A stretch of 64,000 bases of DNA from Roseateles hydrophilus (GTDB lineage: Bacteria > Pseudomonadota > Gammaproteobacteria > Burkholderiales > Burkholderiaceae_C), in assembly GCF_026712245.1 (NCBI RefSeq), contig NZ_JAPPUY010000003.1, positions 372,001 to 436,000 of the forward strand. Direction: 5' to 3'. Positions 49,245-59,412 of the stretch are shown here, one piece after another (position 1 is the stretch's first letter; every line of letters starts with the position of its first letter). A model generated the notes under the pieces. That model saw nothing but the letters and a program-made list of their open reading frames with translations. It ran no database searches and was not told the origin of the DNA. Both the position numbers and the translations under genes were made by a program.

Positions 49245-49871
49245 ATGATCGAACTGCACTACTTCCCCAGCAATGCGAGCTTTGCGCCGCACATCCTGCT
49301 CGAAGAAATGGGCGTCCCGTTCACGCTGCGCGTGGTGGACCGTGCCAACAACGAGCACAAGTCACCGGCCTACCTGAAGCTCAACCCCAACGGCCTGATC
49401 CCGACGCTGGTGGACGGCGACCTGGTGCTGTACGAGACGGCCGCCATCCTGATGCACCTGGCGGACCGCCACCCCGGCTTCGCGCCCGCACCCGGCACGG
49501 CCGCGCGCGCCGAGTACTACAAGTGGATGGTGTGGCTGACCAACACGCTGCAGGCCATGCTGATCCACTACTTCTACCCCGACCGCATGGCGACCGACGC
49601 CGCCGAGGTGAAGGCCCGTGCCGAGGCGCAGGTGGCGCCGATGCTGGACCAGATGGACGCCCACCTCGCGCGCCACGGCGGCGACTGGTTCCTGGGTGCC
49701 GAGTACACGGCGGTGGACCCGCTGGCCTTCATGCTGTGCCGCTGGACGCGCATGCAGGCCAAGCCGGCCAAGACGCGCCCGGCGCTGGGCGCCTACCTCA
49801 AGCGCGTGTTCGACCGGCCGGCGACGCAGCGCGTGGTGGCCAAGGAAGGGCTGCCGGACCCGGTGTACTGA
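49245..49871 (+). CDS. Glutathione S-transferase family protein
   Basis: A 208-residue GST. Thioredoxin-fold half (1-80): MIELHYFPSNASFAPHILLEEMGVPF, LKLNPNGLIPTLVDGD with the cis-Pro, and ETAAILMHLADRHP. Helical half from about 90, with DWFLGAEYTAVDPLAFMLCRW. Ser/Asn near residue 9-11 would activate glutathione. Could be a detoxifying or a maleylpyruvate isomerase-like member. Converges on sppA. Confidence 0.92.
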   Translation: MIELHYFPSNASFAPHILLEEMGVPFTLRVVDRANNEHKSPAYLKLNPNGLIPTLVDGDLVLYETAAILMHLADRHPGFAPAPGTAARAEYYKWMVWLTNTLQAMLIHYFYPDRMATDAAEVKARAEAQVAPMLDQMDAHLARHGGDWFLGAEYTAVDPLAFMLCRWTRMQAKPAKTRPALGAYLKRVFDRPATQRVVAKEGLPDPVY

Positions 49872-49875
49872 CCGC

Positions 49876-49918
49876 CGCGGCCCGCCGGGCCGCGACAGGC
49901 GCCCTGGCTCAGGGCGCC
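49876..49918. terminator. Two tandem hairpins between GST gene and sppA
   Basis: CGCGGCCC-GCC-GGGCCGCG (49876-49894), a perfect 8-bp stem, then GGCGCCCTG with its perfect complement (49898-49918, GCT loop). The second overlaps the last codons of sppA. No T runs; a bidirectional stop for the two convergent genes is the likely role. Confidence 0.55.
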
Positions 49919-51789
49919 CCGCACAGGCAGTGCACCGCCGCCGCGCGCTCCAGCCGGCCGTTGGCCGACACGCGGGCCAGTTCCCGCAGGGCGGCCAGTT
50001 CCTCGGCGACCGGGGCGGGCAGCGCGTCCAGCCCCAGCGCCGGTGCCAGGGCCTGCACCAGCGGCGGCGCGATGACGTCGCCCAGCGACGCGAGCAGGCG
50101 CTCGCTGCGGCTGAGGTCGGGTTCCACATAGACGATGCGGGGTTTCTCGCCCGCCTTCACGTCGAGCTTGGCCAGCTTGGCGGCCGCCTGCACGGCGTCG
50201 TCCAGGCTGCCCAGCCGGTCAAGCAGGCCGCGCTCCTTGGCCTGGGCGCCGGTCCAGACGCGGCCCTGGGCCACGGCGTCGATCTTCTCGGGCGTGGTCT
50301 TGCGCGCCGCGGCGGCCAGGCCGGTGAAGCGGGCGTAGGTGTGGTCGATGCTGGCCTGCATGGCGGCCTGCAGCCGCGGGTCCAGCGGGCGGCGCACGTC
50401 GTGGCCGCCGGCCAGCCAGGTGGTGCGCACGCCGCCGGTGTTCAGCGACAGCTTCTGCAGCAGGCCCTCGGCCGTGGGCAGCATGCTGAACACGCCGATG
50501 CTGCCGGTGAGGGTGCCGGCATCGGCGATGACGGCATCGCTGGCCGTGGAGATCCAGTAGCCGCCCGAGGCTGCCACGTCGCCCATGGACACGACCACGG
50601 GCTTGCCGGCGGCGCGGGTCAGCTCCAGCTCGCGGCGGATGATTTCGGACGCGAAGGCGCTGCCGCCGGGGGAGTTCACGCGCAGCACGACGGCCTTGAT
50701 GGCGTCGTCCTCGCGGGCCTTGCGGATCAGGCGCGCGGTGGAGTCGCCGCCGACCCGGCCCGGGCCGGTGCTGCCGTCCACGATCTCGCCCTCGGCCACC
50801 ACGATGCCCAGGCCCGGCTGCACCGCGTTGGGCGCCGGGGCGGCCTTCACGTGGGCCAGGTAGTGCGCGAGCGACACCTGGCGGAAGGACTTGCTCTCGG
50901 CGTCCGCCGCGCCCTTGGCCACCAGCAGCGCGCGCATTTCGTCGCGCGTCTTCAGGCCGTCCACCAGCCCGGCCTTCAGCGCCATCTGCGCGGTGTCGCC
51001 CTTCACGGCGGCCAGCAGCTGCGGCGCCTGCTCGATGTCGCGCGTGATGCGGCCGGCCTCCAGCTTGCGGGCCTTCTCGATGCTGCTGGTGAAGTCCTGC
51101 CACAGCGCGTGGTAGACCAGCCCGTCGGCCTCCAGCGTTTCGGGGCTGGGGCCGGTGGCGGTGTAGACCTCGCCGAAGCTCTTGTAGGTGCCGGCCTTGA
51201 TGACGTGGGGCGTGATGCCCAGGCGGTCCAGCGCGCCCTTGTAGTACAGGCGCGCGCGGCCGAAGCCTTCCAGCATCACCATGCCCATGGGGTGCAGGTA
51301 GACCTCATCGGCCTGGGCGGCCAGCGCATAGCCGCGCTGGCTGTAGCTGTCGCCATAGGCCAGCACCGGCTTGCCGCTGGCCTTGAAGCGCTGCAGTGCC
51401 GATGTCACCTCGCGCAGTCCGGCCAGGCCGGCGGCGTTGAAGCTGTCGACGTCCAGCAGCAGCGTGCTGATCTTGTCGTCGCGGGCGGCGGCATCCAGCG
51501 CGGCCAGCACGTCGCGCAGCCGGGTCTGGCGCGGCACGCTCTGGCCGCGGGCCTGGGCCATGAGCTGTTCGCGCGCGCTGGCCGAGGACTGCTCGACCAG
51601 GTTGCCGTCGAGCTTGAGCACCAGCGTGGTCTTGTCGGCCAGCGGCTTGGGGCCGCGGTTCAGCAGCGCCATCACCAGCACGATGAGCAGCACCAGCACC
51701 ACCAGGTTCATCAACGCCCGGCGCGTGCCGTTGAGCAGCCACCAGGCCGTGGTGAACAGCCAGCCAAGTTTCGAGAACAAGGTCTTCAT
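49909..51789 (-). CDS. sppA: Signal peptide peptidase SppA, long (67K) type
   Basis: A 626-residue membrane-anchored peptidase that degrades cleaved signal peptides in the periplasm. One N-terminal membrane helix (about 27-45). Two tandem Clp-like domains hold the Ser/Lys dyad: Lys203 in AGTYKSFGEVY and Ser408 in GDVAASGGYW, matching Lys209 and Ser409 of the E. coli enzyme. Length also matches the E. coli long form. Monocistronic, with CACAAT about 31 bp upstream of its ATG. Confidence 0.96.
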   Translation of the reverse strand: MKTLFSKLGWLFTTAWWLLNGTRRALMNLVVLVLLIVLVMALLNRGPKPLADKTTLVLKLDGNLVEQSSASAREQLMAQARGQSVPRQTRLRDVLAALDAAARDDKISTLLLDVDSFNAAGLAGLREVTSALQRFKASGKPVLAYGDSYSQRGYALAAQADEVYLHPMGMVMLEGFGRARLYYKGALDRLGITPHVIKAGTYKSFGEVYTATGPSPETLEADGLVYHALWQDFTSSIEKARKLEAGRITRDIEQAPQLLAAVKGDTAQMALKAGLVDGLKTRDEMRALLVAKGAADAESKSFRQVSLAHYLAHVKAAPAPNAVQPGLGIVVAEGEIVDGSTGPGRVGGDSTARLIRKAREDDAIKAVVLRVNSPGGSAFASEIIRRELELTRAAGKPVVVSMGDVAASGGYWISTASDAVIADAGTLTGSIGVFSMLPTAEGLLQKLSLNTGGVRTTWLAGGHDVRRPLDPRLQAAMQASIDHTYARFTGLAAAARKTTPEKIDAVAQGRVWTGAQAKERGLLDRLGSLDDAVQAAAKLAKLDVKAGEKPRIVYVEPDLSRSERLLASLGDVIAPPLVQALAPALGLDALPAPVAEELAALRELARVSANGRLERAAAVHCLCGAP

Positions 51790-51874
51790 TGACGCGGATC
51801 CGCAGGGTTGACGCGCGCCGATTGTGAGGGCCAGGCGCTTAAGCTCCGATCGTCACGGCTGTGAGGATCGCCCC

Positions 51875-53527
51875 ATGCTTGCTTGGCCAGGTTGGTTGAG
51901 ACGACTGAATCAGCATTTCCCGCTGCGCTACCTGACCTGGGTACTGTGCGGCCTGCTGGCGCTGGGCTTGGCCATCGGCTGGGATGGCGGCGTGGCCGAA
52001 GGCGTGTTGGTGTTGGTGTTTCTGGGCCTGACGCTGCTGGGCCTGCGCGACATGCGCCAGACCAAGCGCTCCATCCTGCGCAACTACCCCGTCATCGGCC
52101 ACCTGCGCTTCCTGCTGGAGTTCATCCGCCCCGAGATCCGCCAGTACTTCCTGGAGGGCGACAACGAGGCGGCGCCTTTCTCGCGCGCGCAGCGCTCCAT
52201 CGTCTACCAGCGTGCCAAGGGCGACCCCGATCAGCGGCCGTTCGGCACGCAGCTGGACACCAGCGCCACGGGCTACGAGTGGATCAACCACTCACTGGCG
52301 CCCACCCACCTCAGCAGCCACGACTTCCGTATCACCATCGGGGCCGGCCGCGCGCAGCCCTACTCGGCCAGTGTGTTCAACATCTCCGCGATGAGCTTCG
52401 GCGCGCTGTCGGCCAACGCCGTGCTGGCGCTCAACAAAGGCGCCAAGCAGGGTGGCTTTGCACATGACACCGGCGAGGGCTCCATCAGCAGCTATCACCG
52501 CGAGCACGGTGGCGACCTGATCTGGGAGATCGGCTCGGGCTATTTCGGCTGCCGCAACGACGACGGTTCGTTCAGCCCCGAGAAGTTCGCGGCCGCGGCC
52601 AGCGATCCGCAGGTCAAGATGATCGAGCTCAAGCTCAGCCAGGGCGCCAAGCCGGGCCATGGCGGCGTGCTGCCTGGCCCCAAGGTGACGCCCGAGATTG
52701 CCGCCACGCGCGGCGTGCCGGTGGGTGTGGACTGCATTTCGCCGGCCCGCCACAGCGCGTTCTCCACGCCGGTGGAGATGATGCAGTTCATCGAGCAGCT
52801 GCGCACGCTGTCCGGCGGCAAGCCCACGGGCTTCAAGCTCTGTGTCGGCCACCCCTGGGAGTGGTTTGCGGTCTGCAAGGCCATGCTGGAGACCGGCATC
52901 ACGCCGGACTTCATCGTCGTCGACGGCGCCGAGGGCGGCACGGGCGCCGCACCGCTGGAGTTCACCAACTACGTCGGCGCGCCGCTGCAGGAAGGCCTGC
53001 TGCTGATCCACAACACGCTGGTGGGCCTGGACCTGCGCGACAAGATCAAGATCGGCTGCGCCGGCAAGGTCACCACCGCGTTCGACATCGTGCGCCTGAT
53101 GGCGCTGGGTGCCGACTGGTGCAACTCGGCGCGCGGCTTCATGTTCGCGCTGGGCTGCATCCAGGCACAGGCCTGCCACACCGGCCATTGCCCCACCGGC
53201 GTCACCACGCAGGACCCGCACCGCCAGCGCGCCATCGTCGTGCCCGACAAGGCGCAGCGCGTCGCCAACTTCCACCAGAACACCTTGAAGGCGCTGAAGG
53301 AATTGGTGGAGGCCGCCGGGCTGTCCCACCCGCAGGAGATCACGGCCCAGCACATCGTGCACCGGATGGGCAAGCACGAGGTGCGGCTGCTGGCCCACCT
53401 GCTGCCCTTCGTCGAGCGCGGCGCCTTGCTGCGCGGCGAGTTGCCGTACGCGACCCTCAAAATCTACTGGCCGATGGCCAGCGCGCACAGCTTCGCGCCT
53501 CAAGGCCAGATCCAGCGCGGCGCGTGA
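51875..53527 (+). CDS. FMN-binding glutamate synthase family protein
   Basis: A 550-residue membrane-associated homologue of the glutamate synthase central/FMN domain. Two N-terminal hydrophobic helices (about 17-33 and 36-55), then the FMN barrel: FNISAMSFGALSANAVLALNKGAKQGGF, HDTGEGSISSYHREHGGDLIWEIGSGYFGCR, IELKLSQGAKPGHGGVLPG, DGAEGGTGAAPLEF and the Fe-S Cys set CIQAQACHTGHCPTGV. It has no glutaminase domain, so it is not a complete GltB. The true substrate of this stand-alone family is unknown. ATG at 51875; an earlier GTG/ATG at 51824 has no membrane-signal value. Confidence 0.92.
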   Translation: MLAWPGWLRRLNQHFPLRYLTWVLCGLLALGLAIGWDGGVAEGVLVLVFLGLTLLGLRDMRQTKRSILRNYPVIGHLRFLLEFIRPEIRQYFLEGDNEAAPFSRAQRSIVYQRAKGDPDQRPFGTQLDTSATGYEWINHSLAPTHLSSHDFRITIGAGRAQPYSASVFNISAMSFGALSANAVLALNKGAKQGGFAHDTGEGSISSYHREHGGDLIWEIGSGYFGCRNDDGSFSPEKFAAAASDPQVKMIELKLSQGAKPGHGGVLPGPKVTPEIAATRGVPVGVDCISPARHSAFSTPVEMMQFIEQLRTLSGGKPTGFKLCVGHPWEWFAVCKAMLETGITPDFIVVDGAEGGTGAAPLEFTNYVGAPLQEGLLLIHNTLVGLDLRDKIKIGCAGKVTTAFDIVRLMALGADWCNSARGFMFALGCIQAQACHTGHCPTGVTTQDPHRQRAIVVPDKAQRVANFHQNTLKALKELVEAAGLSHPQEITAQHIVHRMGKHEVRLLAHLLPFVERGALLRGELPYATLKIYWPMASAHSFAPQGQIQRGA

Positions 53528-53543
53528 TGGCTGCGCCGCCTCG

Positions 53544-53559
53544 GCAACCTCCCGGTTGC
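53544..53559 (+). terminator. Weak hairpin after the glutamate synthase homologue
   Basis: GCAACC-TCCC-GGTTGC, a 6-bp perfect stem 17 nt after the stop, followed by a G-rich run. Possible terminator; no T run. Confidence 0.3.
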
Positions 53560-53633
53560 GGGGGGTGGGGGCTACGAACTAGGGAGGCGGTGCGCAAAGC
53601 ACGCACAATGCGCGGCGTTTTCCAGCCGCGCCC

Positions 53634-54281
53634 ATGCCCACCGTCTACCTTCTCCGCCTGAACGAACTCAGCCTGCAGCGCACGCGCTCGCAACTGCTGC
53701 GCGTCAGTGGCGTGGAGTTGGCCGGCAGCAGCTCGACGCTGACGGACGCGCTGGACGAGCTGCACACGCTGGCGCCCGACATCGTCGCCAGCGACCTGCG
53801 CCTGGTGGACAGCCACGCCATGCGCGTGGCCCATGAGCTGGGCCGGCTGCCGGTGCGGCCGCAGCTGCTGCTGCTCGCGCCCACCGCCGACGACCTGCAG
53901 CTGTTCGCCGCCTTGAGCGCCGGGGCCAACGCGTACCACGTGGACGACGGCAGCGGCGCCGGGCTGGTGGAGGCGCTCACCCGGCTGCACGACCGCCGCG
54001 CCATGCTCAGCCCGCAGCTGTCACGCCAGGCGCTGGCCGCGTTCGGCATCGAGCGCAGCCCGCTGGTGATGGCGCGCCAGAGCGCCGCCGCGCTGGACAC
54101 CACGCCCGCCGGCCGCCAGATCGACCAGGCCAGCCGCCATCTGCTGACGCTGTTGGCCCAGGGCTTGTTGATGGCGGAGATCGCCACGCTGTGGCGGCTG
54201 CAGGTGGCCGAGATCGAGGCACGCATCTGGCGCCTGGTGCGCCTGCTGCACGTGCGCTCCCGCGAGCTGCAGATTGCCTGA
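53634..54281 (+). CDS. NarL-like orphan response regulator with degenerate DNA-binding domain
   Basis: A 215-residue protein. Receiver-like domain (1-120) with a probable acceptor Asp in DIVASDLRLVDSHAM, but the acidic pocket near the N terminus is missing (VYLLRLNELSLQ in place of the usual DD pair), so phosphorylation is doubtful. The C-terminal 60 residues (RHLLTLLAQGLLMAEIATLWRLQVAEIEARIWRLVRLLHVRSREL) follow the LuxR helix-turn-helix pattern loosely, with the NKEIA core changed to MAEIA. No kinase adjacent. CACAAT at 53604-53609 may be its -10. Confidence 0.75.
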   Translation: MPTVYLLRLNELSLQRTRSQLLRVSGVELAGSSSTLTDALDELHTLAPDIVASDLRLVDSHAMRVAHELGRLPVRPQLLLLAPTADDLQLFAALSAGANAYHVDDGSGAGLVEALTRLHDRRAMLSPQLSRQALAAFGIERSPLVMARQSAAALDTTPAGRQIDQASRHLLTLLAQGLLMAEIATLWRLQVAEIEARIWRLVRLLHVRSRELQIA

Positions 54282-54329
54282 CCCTGGCGTGCGCGCGCAG
54301 CGCCGCACTTGATTGAGCGGCTGCCGTGG

Positions 54330-54380
54330 AGCCGGCGTTGCCGGGCCACTGGCAGCGCCCCCTGGGGGGGCGGCCCTCAG
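54330..54380. repeat. REP-like repeat, inverse-orientation copy
   Basis: GCCGGGCCACTGGCAGCGCCCCCTGGGGGGGC-type sequence between two convergent genes, nearly the reverse complement of the copy at 31296-31372. A shorter relative (CCAGCGCCCCCTGGGGGC) occurs at 55051-55068. Its hairpin may terminate both neighbours. Confidence 0.5.
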
Positions 54381-55003
54381 ACCGTCGGGGGGGTATCCAT
54401 GAAACTCTGGCGCTGCGACAGCTTGTCCATGTGGCGCGCCAGGTTGGGGTGGGTCTCGCGCCAGGCGATCTCCGGGAAGCGGAACTCCAGCCAGCCCAGC
54501 GCGCAGCCCACCGAGATGTCGGCCAGCGAGAAATGGTTGCCCGAGCACCAGGCCTTGTCGCCCAGGCCCTGGCTCATCGCGGCCAGCGCCGCGTTCACCT
54601 TGCCGAGGTGGCGGTCTATCCAGGCCTGGCTGCGCTGCTCCGGCGTGCGGTGGGCCCAGGTGCGCTCCAGGCGCACGAGGATGGCGGCGTCCATGATGCC
54701 GTCGGCCAGCGCCTCCCAGGTGCGCACCTCGCAGCGCTCGCGGCCCCGCTCGGGGATGAGCTTGCCCACGGGCGACAGCGTGTCCACGTACTCGACGATG
54801 ACGCGCGAGTCGAACACTGCGCCGGTGATGGAGTCCTGCCCTTCCATGACCAGGCAGGGCACCTTGCCCAGCGGGTTCATCTTCAGGATCGCGTCGCTGC
54901 CCCAGACGTCTTCCAGCACCAGCTGGTAGTCGAGCTTCTTCTCGGCCATCACGATGCGCACCTTGCGCACGAATGGGCTGGTGAGCGAACCGATCAACTT
55001 CAT
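54377..55003 (-). CDS. Glutathione S-transferase family protein (YibF-like)
   Basis: A 208-residue GST. N-terminal fold MKLIGSLTSPFVRKVRIVMAEKKLDYQLV with the catalytic Ser region SPFVRKVR, LGKVPCLVMEG with the cis-Pro and DSRVIVEYVD; helical half with WCSGNHFSLADISVGCALGWLEFRFP. Similar in plan to E. coli YibF. ATG at 55003 gives the family N terminus; ATG at 55012 (three codons earlier) is also possible. TAGAAT (55044-55049, minus) is a good -10. Converges on the orphan regulator. Confidence 0.92.
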   Translation of the reverse strand: MKLIGSLTSPFVRKVRIVMAEKKLDYQLVLEDVWGSDAILKMNPLGKVPCLVMEGQDSITGAVFDSRVIVEYVDTLSPVGKLIPERGRERCEVRTWEALADGIMDAAILVRLERTWAHRTPEQRSQAWIDRHLGKVNAALAAMSQGLGDKAWCSGNHFSLADISVGCALGWLEFRFPEIAWRETHPNLARHMDKLSQRQSFMDTPPTV

Positions 55004-55043
55004 CGCGGTCATAGGGCAAATACGGGGGTCACAAGTCGAAACG

Positions 55044-55049
55044 ATTCTA
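55044..55049 (-). promoter_or_regulatory. Candidate -10 box of the GST gene
   Basis: TAGAAT on the minus strand, 40 nt upstream of the ATG at 55003, placing a start site near 55037. No strong -35 seen. Confidence 0.4.
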
Positions 55050-55206
55050 GCCAGCGCCCCCTGGGGGCCTGCCCGTGAAAAAGTCCTGTCGGGCCGGCCC
55101 GACACGCTGGTGGAAAGCAGGGATTGCCCAGCGCGGACGCGACGGGCACAGTGCGCGCCGGATCAGCGCTGCAGACGCTGGCCGCTACATCAGGGAGTTC
55201 GCATTC

Positions 55207-56373
55207 ATGTCAGACGCCGCCGTTGCGGCCGCCGCGTCGCCCGATCCCGGGGGGCGTGTCCTCGATATCCGCTTCACCGGCTCGGGCAGCGAGTACTTCC
55301 GCATCTGGGCGGTGAACCTGCTGCTCATCCTCTTGAGCTGCGGGCTGTACCTGCCCTTCGCCAAGCTGCGGCGCATCCGCTACGTCTACGCCAACACGTT
55401 CATCGACGGCGAGGCGCTTGCCTTCCATGGCGATGCCTGGCGGATGTTCCGCGGCTTCGTGCTGCTGGCCGTGCTGCTGGTGGCCTACACGGTGGCCAGC
55501 GAGTTGTCGCCGGCAGCGGCGTTGGGGTCGTTCATCCTGCTGTGCGCGGTGTGGCCGGCGCTGTGGCGGGCCGCCATGCAGTTCCGGCTCGGCAACACCA
55601 GCTGGCGCGGACTGCGCATGGGCTTCGAGGGCTCGCTCGTCGGCGCTTACCTGGCCCACCTGCCCGTCTACATCCCGGCGGCGGTGCTGACGGCGCTGGT
55701 GCCTGACAGCCAGGGGCCGAGCGGCGATCCGGGCGTCAACAGCGAATTCTGGTTCGGCGTGACGCTGTTGGTGCTGGGCCTGATGGCGCCGTGGTCCACC
55801 GCGCTGATCAAGCGCTACCAGCACCGGGGCTACCGCATCGCGGGCGAGCGCAGCGAGATCCGGCTGCACACGCGCTCGGTGTACTTCATCGGCCTGAAGA
55901 CGGTGCTGCTCGGCGTGGGGCTGTTGTTGAGCGCGGTCTTTCTGTCGGTCGTGTTCGGCAGCTTGCTGGCCATCGCCTTCACCGGGCGCATCGATGCCAA
56001 GGGCAATGGCCAGTACTTCGGCCTTGCCGGCATGGGCTTGATCTACTTGTTTGGTGCGGGCGGCCTGCTCACCTATTACGCCTCGCGCCTTCAGAACCTG
56101 GTGTGGGGCAACACCCGCAGCGGCTCGCTGCAGTTCCACAGCGCGTTGAACGGCTACATGACGCTGTCGCTGAAGAACTGGGTGCTCATCGTGCTCACCT
56201 TGGGCTTTTACCGGCCGTTTGCGGTGATGGCTGCCACGCGCCTGCGGCTGCAGGCCCTGCGCATCAGCACCACGGCCGAGCCGTCCACGTGGGCGGCCAC
56301 GCGTGCCGGCCGCCACACCGACGCGTCGGGCGACGTGGCGGGCGATTTCTTTGGCATGGATGTGGGGCTCTGA
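55207..56373 (+). CDS. YjgN-type DUF898 membrane protein
   Basis: A 388-residue membrane protein of the DUF898/YjgN family, function unknown. It holds three repeats of a similar unit: FTGSGSEYFRIWAVNLLLILLSCGLYLPFAKLRRIRYVYANT (about 20-62), a middle membrane section, and SLQFHSALNGYMTLSLKNWVLIVLTLGFYRPFAVMAATRLRLQAL near the end. The ATG at 55207 follows GGGAG; the frame is open to 55075 without a better start. The M48 peptidase gene begins 1 bp after its stop, a pairing often seen with YjgN and suggesting a membrane-protein quality role. Confidence 0.9.
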   Translation: MSDAAVAAAASPDPGGRVLDIRFTGSGSEYFRIWAVNLLLILLSCGLYLPFAKLRRIRYVYANTFIDGEALAFHGDAWRMFRGFVLLAVLLVAYTVASELSPAAALGSFILLCAVWPALWRAAMQFRLGNTSWRGLRMGFEGSLVGAYLAHLPVYIPAAVLTALVPDSQGPSGDPGVNSEFWFGVTLLVLGLMAPWSTALIKRYQHRGYRIAGERSEIRLHTRSVYFIGLKTVLLGVGLLLSAVFLSVVFGSLLAIAFTGRIDAKGNGQYFGLAGMGLIYLFGAGGLLTYYASRLQNLVWGNTRSGSLQFHSALNGYMTLSLKNWVLIVLTLGFYRPFAVMAATRLRLQALRISTTAEPSTWAATRAGRHTDASGDVAGDFFGMDVGL

Positions 56374-56374
56374 C

Positions 56375-58823
<2,449 letters not shown>

Positions 58824-58827
58824 CGCG

Positions 58828-59340
58828 TCAGGCCAAGGCGAGCCGGAACACCCGCGAGGGCTCGCTGTAGCCCTCGATCTGCTGCTGGGCCTGCTCGACG
58901 AAGCCCAGCTTGCCCAGCAGGCCCACGCTGCGCGGGTTGTCCAGCGCGGTGATGGCCATCAGCGCAGGCCAGCGGAACACGTCGCGCGCATGGGCCACGC
59001 AGCCGCGTGCGGCTTCCAGCGCATAGCCCTGGCCCTCGTGCGCGGCCAGCAGCGCGTAGCCGATGTCGGGCTCCGGCAGCGTGGGCCGCCGGAACAGGCC
59101 GCACATGCCCACCAGCGCGCCGTCCGCCAGGCGCTCCATGGCCCAGAAACCGTGGCCCTGTTCACGGTAGCCCTTGAACAGCCGGCCTTCGGCCCAGGCC
59201 AGCGCGTCCTGCTCGCTGCGCACGCCGGGATCGTTGATGTTGCGCAGCCAGCCGGGCTCGTTGACCAGGCGCAGCAGGAAGGGCGCATCAAGCGGTGTGA
59301 ATTCACGCAGCGCGAGGCGTTCAGTCTGGAGGATGGGCAT
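58828..59340 (-). CDS. GNAT-family N-acetyltransferase (RimJ/RimL-like)
   Basis: A 170-residue GNAT with the RimJ/RimL-type opening LQTERLALREFTPLDAPFLLRLVNEPGWLRNI and DIGYALLAAHEGQGYALEAARGCVAHA, where the acetyl-CoA loop is HEGQGYA, then ALMAITALDNPRSVGLLGKLGFVEQ. Substrate unknown. The ATG at 59340 gives the family N terminus. The same frame remains open for more than 900 further codons upstream, antisense to the next gene; that is a high-GC artefact. Confidence 0.9.
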   Translation of the reverse strand: MPILQTERLALREFTPLDAPFLLRLVNEPGWLRNINDPGVRSEQDALAWAEGRLFKGYREQGHGFWAMERLADGALVGMCGLFRRPTLPEPDIGYALLAAHEGQGYALEAARGCVAHARDVFRWPALMAITALDNPRSVGLLGKLGFVEQAQQQIEGYSEPSRVFRLALA

Positions 59341-59347
59341 GGGGCCG

Positions 59348-59406
59348 GACAATAACCGGTCATGCTCCGCTCCCCACGCCATCGCCCGACCTGCACCGCC
59401 CGCTAG
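59348..59406 (+). promoter_or_regulatory. GACAAT box and short leader frame before the GGDEF-EAL gene
   Basis: GACAAT (59348-59353) is followed 8 nt later by an ATG (59362) that opens a 14-codon frame (MLRSPRHRPTCTAR) ending in TAG at 59404-59406, 6 nt before the ATG of the GGDEF-EAL gene. Either a simple 5' leader or an upstream frame that couples translation. Confidence 0.3.
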
Positions 59407-59412
59407 ATCACC

